64,000 nucleotides of DNA, from NCBI RefSeq assembly GCF_000590475.1, contig NZ_CP007441.1, forward strand, positions 1,449,231-1,513,230, written 5' to 3'. Positions 59,781 through 64,000 of this stretch are shown here, piece after piece. The stretch comes from Stutzerimonas stutzeri (lineage in GTDB: Bacteria; Pseudomonadota; Gammaproteobacteria; Pseudomonadales; Pseudomonadaceae). Position numbers and translations under genes: made by a program. The notes beneath the pieces were generated by a model. That model saw only the letters and a list, made by a program, of their open reading frames with translations, did no database searches and was not told the DNA's origin. The number at the start of each line of letters is the position of its first letter. Within the stretch, counting starts at the first letter, position 1.

Positions 59781-61280
59781 ATGTATTCCGATCGCATCCG
59801 CTTGTCCTCTCTGCAGAGCAAGGTCATGAGCGCCCAAGAGGCCGCTACTCTTATCCAGGACGGAATGACCGTCGGCATGAGCGGATTTACCCGCGCGGGT
59901 GAGGCGAAAGCAGTGCCGCTGGCCCTGATCGATCGTGCAAAGGACGAGAAGCTGAAGATCAGCCTGATTACCGGCGCCAGCCTGGGCAATGACCTGGACG
60001 GCAAGATGGCGGCTGCGGGTCTGCTGGCTCGCCGTGGTCCATTTCAGGCGGATGCGACCCTGCGCAAGGCGATCAATCAGGGCGAGGTCATGTTCATCGA
60101 TCAGCACCTCTCTCACACCGTCGAGCAGATGCGCAACAACCAAATCAAGCGTCCGGACGTCACCATTGTCGAGGCGGTTAGCATCACCGAGCAGGGGCAT
60201 ATCGTCCCGACTACCTCTGTGGGTAACTCAGCCAATTTGGCGGTTTTCGCCGATAAGGTCATCGTTGAACTGAACTACGCGCACAACCCGAACCTGGAAG
60301 GTCTGCACGACATTTACTTCCCTGGCGAGCGTCCAAACCGTGGTCCGATCCCGCTGACCAAAGTGGACGACCGCATCGGCACTACCGCTATTCCGATCGA
60401 TCCGGCCAGGATCGCAGCTATTGTCATCACCGAACATCCGGACTCCTATTCCACCGTCACGCCGCCGGATGAAGAAACCCAGTCCATCGCTAATCACCTG
60501 GTCGAGTTCTTCAAGAAGGAGGTGGCGGCTGGCCGCCTGCCGTACAACCTCGGTCCGATGCAGGTTGGTATCGGCAATATCGCCAACGCTGTGGTGTGTG
60601 GACTGATCGACTCGCCGTTCGAAGATCTGGTGATGTATTCAGAAGTGCTGCAGGACTGCACCTTCGAGCTGATCGACGCTGGCAAGATGAAGTTTGCTTC
60701 CGGCTGCTCGATCACGCTGTCCGAGCGCTGCAACGATCGCGTGTTCGGCAATCTGGAGAAGTACAAGGACAAGCTGGTGCTGCGCCCTCAGGAGATATCC
60801 AATCATCCGGAACTGGTGCGTCGTCTCGGTATTGTCGGTATCAATACCGCACTGGAGTTCGACATCTACGGCAACGTCAATTCGACGCACGTTGGTGGCA
60901 CCAAGATGATGAATGGCATCGGTGGTTCGGGCGACTTCGCGCGTAACGCCAATATGGCCATTTTCGTGACCAAGTCGATCGCTAAGGGCGGCAACATTTC
61001 CAGCGTCGTACCGATGGTTGCGCATGTCGATCACACCGAGCACGACGTGGAAATCCTGGTCACCGAGCAGGGCCTGGCCGACCTGCGTGGGCTGGCGCCG
61101 CGCGAGCGTGCGCGTGTAATCATCGACAACTGCGTGCATCCGTCCTACCGCGAGGCACTGAGCCAGTATTTCGAAGGCGCGTGTGACCGGGGCGGTCAGA
61201 CACCGCACATGCTGCGCGAAGCCATGCAATGGCATATCAACCTGGAAGAGCGTGGCCACATGCTCAAATACGAGCGTTGA
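59781..61280 (+). CDS. Acetyl-CoA hydrolase / succinyl-CoA:acetate CoA-transferase
   Basis: Class I CoA-transferase family enzyme, 499 residues, that moves CoA between acetate and succinate (AarC, SCACT) or hydrolyses acetyl-CoA. The active-site Glu288 lies in VMYSEVLQD, and the oxyanion glycines in NGIGGSGDFARNA. Family members with this size are more often transferases than hydrolases. The TGAGG before ATG 59781 fits; the ORF extension to 59715 is unsupported. It lies alone between two terminators, suggesting its own promoter. Confidence 0.88.
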   Translation: MYSDRIRLSSLQSKVMSAQEAATLIQDGMTVGMSGFTRAGEAKAVPLALIDRAKDEKLKISLITGASLGNDLDGKMAAAGLLARRGPFQADATLRKAINQGEVMFIDQHLSHTVEQMRNNQIKRPDVTIVEAVSITEQGHIVPTTSVGNSANLAVFADKVIVELNYAHNPNLEGLHDIYFPGERPNRGPIPLTKVDDRIGTTAIPIDPARIAAIVITEHPDSYSTVTPPDEETQSIANHLVEFFKKEVAAGRLPYNLGPMQVGIGNIANAVVCGLIDSPFEDLVMYSEVLQDCTFELIDAGKMKFASGCSITLSERCNDRVFGNLEKYKDKLVLRPQEISNHPELVRRLGIVGINTALEFDIYGNVNSTHVGGTKMMNGIGGSGDFARNANMAIFVTKSIAKGGNISSVVPMVAHVDHTEHDVEILVTEQGLADLRGLAPRERARVIIDNCVHPSYREALSQYFEGACDRGGQTPHMLREAMQWHINLEERGHMLKYER

Positions 61281-61287
61281 CCTGAAC

Positions 61288-61317
61288 AAAACCGCCGGCT
61301 GATGCCGGCGGTTTTCA
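61288..61317 (+). terminator. Terminator after the CoA-transferase gene
   Basis: AACCGCCGGC (61290-61299) and GCCGGCGGTT (61304-61313) with a TGAT loop, then TT and C. Confidence 0.88.
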
Positions 61318-61518
61318 TTGGGCGACGCAAAACGCGTGGCCTGGAACCCCCTTCGCTTTCCCTTTTGTAAGGGCTTCGGCTAGTATTCCTGCCCCTTGAG
61401 CGGGCGCGAGGGAGAAGTCTGCATATGGCGCTACCTCCCTTTCGCCTCGTCTGAGCCATCCGGTTGACCGGATATGCTCGGCGCTCCATGCAATAACGAG
61501 CTTTGCAGGACCGCGAAC

Positions 61519-62577
61519 ATGACGCAGATACCCGAACGTATTCTTGTGCAGGCTCACCTGGCGGCCAAGCAGCCAAAGCCGCTGACGCCGGAACAGGAAG
61601 CGCAATTGCGCAGCGATATTGCCGTCGAGTTGAAGCGGCAGAATGCGGTGCTCGTGGCGCACTACTACACCGACCCGGTGATCCAGTCGCTAGCCGAGGA
61701 GACCGGCGGCTGTGTTTCCGACTCGCTGGAAATGGCCCGGTTCGGCAACGAGCATTCAGCGCAGACGGTGGTGGTTGCCGGCGTCAAGTTCATGGGTGAG
61801 ACGGCAAAGATTCTGAACCCCGAGAAGCGCGTGCTGATGCCGACTCTGGAGGCCACTTGTTCGCTGGATCTCGGCTGTCCGGTCGATGAGTTCTCTGCGT
61901 TCTGTGACATGCATCCCGAGCGCACCGTGGTCGTCTATGCCAATACCTCGGCGGCGGTGAAGGCGCGGGCTGACTGGGTGGTGACCTCGAGTTGTGCGCT
62001 GGAAATCGTCGAGAGTTTGATGGACAATGGCGAAAAGATCATCTGGGCGCCTGACAAGCATCTTGGGAGCTATGTGCAGCGTGAGACCGGCGCCGACATG
62101 CTGCTGTGGGATGGTGCCTGCATCGTCCATGAAGAGTTCAAGGCGAAGCAGCTGGAAGATATGAAAGCGCTGTATCCGGACGCTGCCGTTCTGGTTCATC
62201 CCGAGTCGCCTGAATCGGTCATCGCCCTGGCGGATGCCGTCGGCTCCACCAGTCAATTGATCAAGGCGGCACAGACGCTGGCGAATCCTACCTTCATCGT
62301 CGCTACCGATCGCGGCATCTTTTATAAGATGAAGCAGCTCTGCCCGGACAAGGAATTCATCGAGGCACCCACGGCGGGCAGCGGCGCAGCGTGTCGCAGT
62401 TGTGCCCACTGCCCGTGGATGGCGATGAATACGCTTGAGCGTACGCTGGATTGCCTGCGTGCCGGCAGCAACGAGATCTTTGTCGATGCAGCGCTGATAC
62501 CACGCGCAATCAAGCCGCTCAAGCGCATGCTGGACTTCACCCAGGCCGCGCGCATCAAGCAGGCTGGCAACGCCTGA
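61519..62577 (+). CDS. nadA: Quinolinate synthase NadA
   Basis: Condenses iminoaspartate with dihydroxyacetone phosphate to quinolinate for NAD synthesis. The 352-residue enzyme carries cysteines for a [4Fe-4S] cluster in ATCSLDLGCP, TSSCALEI and AACRSCAHCPWMAMN, and VAHYYTDPVIQ near the start. ATG 61519 (MTQIPERILVQ) was chosen over 61474. It stands convergent with bepA, and the 238-base gap upstream holds its promoter region. Confidence 0.96.
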   Translation: MTQIPERILVQAHLAAKQPKPLTPEQEAQLRSDIAVELKRQNAVLVAHYYTDPVIQSLAEETGGCVSDSLEMARFGNEHSAQTVVVAGVKFMGETAKILNPEKRVLMPTLEATCSLDLGCPVDEFSAFCDMHPERTVVVYANTSAAVKARADWVVTSSCALEIVESLMDNGEKIIWAPDKHLGSYVQRETGADMLLWDGACIVHEEFKAKQLEDMKALYPDAAVLVHPESPESVIALADAVGSTSQLIKAAQTLANPTFIVATDRGIFYKMKQLCPDKEFIEAPTAGSGAACRSCAHCPWMAMNTLERTLDCLRAGSNEIFVDAALIPRAIKPLKRMLDFTQAARIKQAGNA

Positions 62578-62603
62578 CACAAGGGCGTCCATCCGTGGCT
62601 TTG

Positions 62604-62629
62604 CAGGCGGCGCCTTTCGGCGCCGCCTG
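62604..62629. terminator. Bidirectional hairpin between nadA and bepA
   Basis: A perfect 11-base G+C-rich stem, CAGGCGGCGCC and GGCGCCGCCTG, with a TTTC loop. No T-run on either side, but it lies exactly between convergent stop codons. Confidence 0.6.
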
Positions 62630-62631
62630 AC

Positions 62632-64000
62632 TCAGCGCAACATTTCCTCAACCATTCGCTTCTCTTCGATCAGCTGCTTCTGCCGAGCGTCGATGCGTGC
62701 GCCTGTCTGGAAGTTGCTCGAGCGACGTTTGGCGAAGTCCAGCTGCTCGATCGCCTGATCGTAGTCGCCGACCAGCGCGAAGTATTCCGCGCGACCCTGG
62801 TGGAGGCCGATGATATTTCCGGTGAGCCCACGGATCTCCGAGACCTGATACCAGATGTCCGGATCCTTGGGGCGAGCCTCAACCAATGCGTCCAGCTCCC
62901 GCTCGGCCTCCTGCAGTTTGTTTTCCTTGATCAGCAGATCGATGTTCGTCTGGCGCACGGGATAGCTGCCCGGGTACAGGCGGAGCAGGGTTTGGGTGCG
63001 CTCGCGCGCGGCGGCGAGACGGTTGGCGGTGATGTCCAGTTCGATCTGAGCCAAGTTGTAGCTGGCGTCGTCCGGCTCCTTCGCCAGCAACGGCTGCAGA
63101 TTGGTCGCAGCTTCCTTGAGCTGACCGCTTTTGATCTGGGCCAATGCCAGGCCGTAGCGGGCCGCGTCGAGGTTTTCATCTTCGCTGAGCATGGCCCGGA
63201 AACGCTTGGCACTGACGCCCGGCGTGGTCTCGAACTTCAGATCCACTCGCGCGCGCATTAATTGGTAGCGCAGGCTGTCTTCAACGCCGCCCGCGGGATA
63301 CTGTTCGGCACGGTTCTTGGTGTCAGCGATACGTGACTCGGTAACCGGGTGGGTCAACAGGAATTCCGGCGGCTTCTGGTCATAACGATACTGGCGCATC
63401 AAGCGGCCGAACATCTGCGGCATGGCGCGCGGATCATAGCCGGCTCGTTCGAGATTGAGGATGCCGATGCGGTCGGCTTCCTGTTCGTTCTGCCGGGAAA
63501 AGCGTCGTTGCGCCTGGATCGCGGCGGCCTGGGTGGAAACGATCGCGGCGATGCCGGCGTCACCCGCGCCAGCGGCAGCCGCTACGACCCCAGCGAGCAT
63601 TGCCGCCATCAATGGGAGCTGCATGCGTTTTTGCTCTTCCAGGCCGCGGGCGAAATGGCGCTGGGACAAGTGCGCCAATTCGTGTGCCAGGACCGAGGCG
63701 TATTCTGCTTCAGTCTGGGCGTGCAGAAACAACCCGCCGTTGACGCCAATAATACCGCCCGGTGCGGCAAAGGCGTTCAATTGCGGGCTGTCGAGCAGCA
63801 CGAATTCCAGCCGGCGATCCTGCAGCTGACTGCTCTCGGCCAGCCGGTAGACGCTGCGTTCCAGGTAGTCCTTTAGCAACGGATCCGACAGCTGCGGGAC
63901 CTGCCCGCGCAACAGGCTGAGCCAGGCACGGCCGAGTTGGTGTTCTTGTTCCGGCGAGACAATGCCCGAGCTGGAGTCGCCGAGGGAGGGTAGATCATTG
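62632..64000 (-). CDS. bepA: M48 metallopeptidase with TPR region, BepA-like, 5' end outside the window
   Basis: Periplasmic zinc protease/chaperone that helps outer-membrane protein (LptD) assembly in E. coli. The visible 456 residues contain the zinc motif HELAH in VLAHELAHLSQRHF, the Glu ligand segment RRFSRQNEQEADRIGI, and helical TPR-like repeats in the last 200 residues. The frame runs open to the window edge (the visible part begins NDLPSLGDSSSGIVS), so the start and signal peptide are missing. It lies convergent to nadA. YggG/LoiP is the other M48 protein, but it lacks the TPR region. Confidence 0.9.
   Translation of the reverse strand, partial: NDLPSLGDSSSGIVSPEQEHQLGRAWLSLLRGQVPQLSDPLLKDYLERSVYRLAESSQLQDRRLEFVLLDSPQLNAFAAPGGIIGVNGGLFLHAQTEAEYASVLAHELAHLSQRHFARGLEEQKRMQLPLMAAMLAGVVAAAAGAGDAGIAAIVSTQAAAIQAQRRFSRQNEQEADRIGILNLERAGYDPRAMPQMFGRLMRQYRYDQKPPEFLLTHPVTESRIADTKNRAEQYPAGGVEDSLRYQLMRARVDLKFETTPGVSAKRFRAMLSEDENLDAARYGLALAQIKSGQLKEAATNLQPLLAKEPDDASYNLAQIELDITANRLAAARERTQTLLRLYPGSYPVRQTNIDLLIKENKLQEAERELDALVEARPKDPDIWYQVSEIRGLTGNIIGLHQGRAEYFALVGDYDQAIEQLDFAKRRSSNFQTGARIDARQKQLIEEKRMVEEMLR

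Noticed and set aside
1..64000. CRISPR array, prophage, insertion sequence or defence island
   Set aside because: I saw no regularly spaced repeats, transposase, integrase or known defence gene; nearly every gene is conserved housekeeping.

Overview
The window reads as one G+C-rich gammaproteobacterial chromosome segment of the Pseudomonas / Stutzerimonas stutzeri type. The clues are near-identity of many products to Pseudomonas proteins as I remember them (OprL-type Pal, PilZ, the non-discriminating AspRS, long-form DapD, OprD-family porin), frequent GTG and TTG starts, and runs of genes in an order that matches P. aeruginosa PAO1 from memory. No database search was possible, so species-level placement is inference.

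Layout. 1-1906: 5' two thirds of rne (minus), with a long leader facing rluC. 2458-5063: rluC, a HAD phosphatase, sppA. 5081-5659: a Maf-type nucleotide pyrophosphatase (minus). 5764-15051: the yceD-rpmF-plsX-fabD-fabG-acpP-fabF-pabC-mltG-tmk-holB-pilZ block, which joins a ribosomal protein, fatty-acid synthesis, folate, murein processing, dTTP supply and replication. 15188-20985: tatD, an aromatic amino-acid permease, a class V aminotransferase divergent from a TetR regulator, and two DUF proteins. 21107-31422 is a mostly minus-strand metabolic region: rlmA, dapE, the csdA-csdE/tcdA tRNA-modification set, dapD, dapC, a Spx/ArsC-like protein, a thioredoxin-like protein and envelope proteins. 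31431-39907: purM-purN, a DUF2066 protein, a PerM-like permease, hda, arsC-wrbA-DUF2069, yihY and a TlpA-like lipoprotein. 39960-44673 (minus): a lytic transglycosylase, an unknown lipoprotein, proS and an OprD porin. 45137-47201: a HIT protein, slyX, a membrane-anchored cold-shock protein and dps. 47578-57961: aspS, yebC, ruvCAB and the complete ybgC-tolQRAB-pal-cpoB envelope operon. 58086-64000: queE (frameshifted), queC, tRNA-Lys, a CoA-transferase, nadA and the 3' part of bepA.

How the genes work together. Most of the content is housekeeping: fatty acid and lysine/diaminopimelate synthesis, tRNA modification (ct6A and queuosine), recombination (RuvABC) and outer-membrane integrity (Tol-Pal). 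Overlapping stop/start codons point to several translationally coupled operons.

I found no CRISPR array, prophage, insertion sequence or recognisable defence island, and no convincing new multi-gene system. The observations most worth checking are a single-base frameshift in queE, two probable leaderless mRNAs (rluC and yceD), a long structured rne leader with a good promoter, an unoccupied tRNA-Lys integration site, a membrane-tethered cold-shock domain protein, an uncharacterised lipoprotein coupled to a lytic transglycosylase, and a pair of very small acidic proteins.
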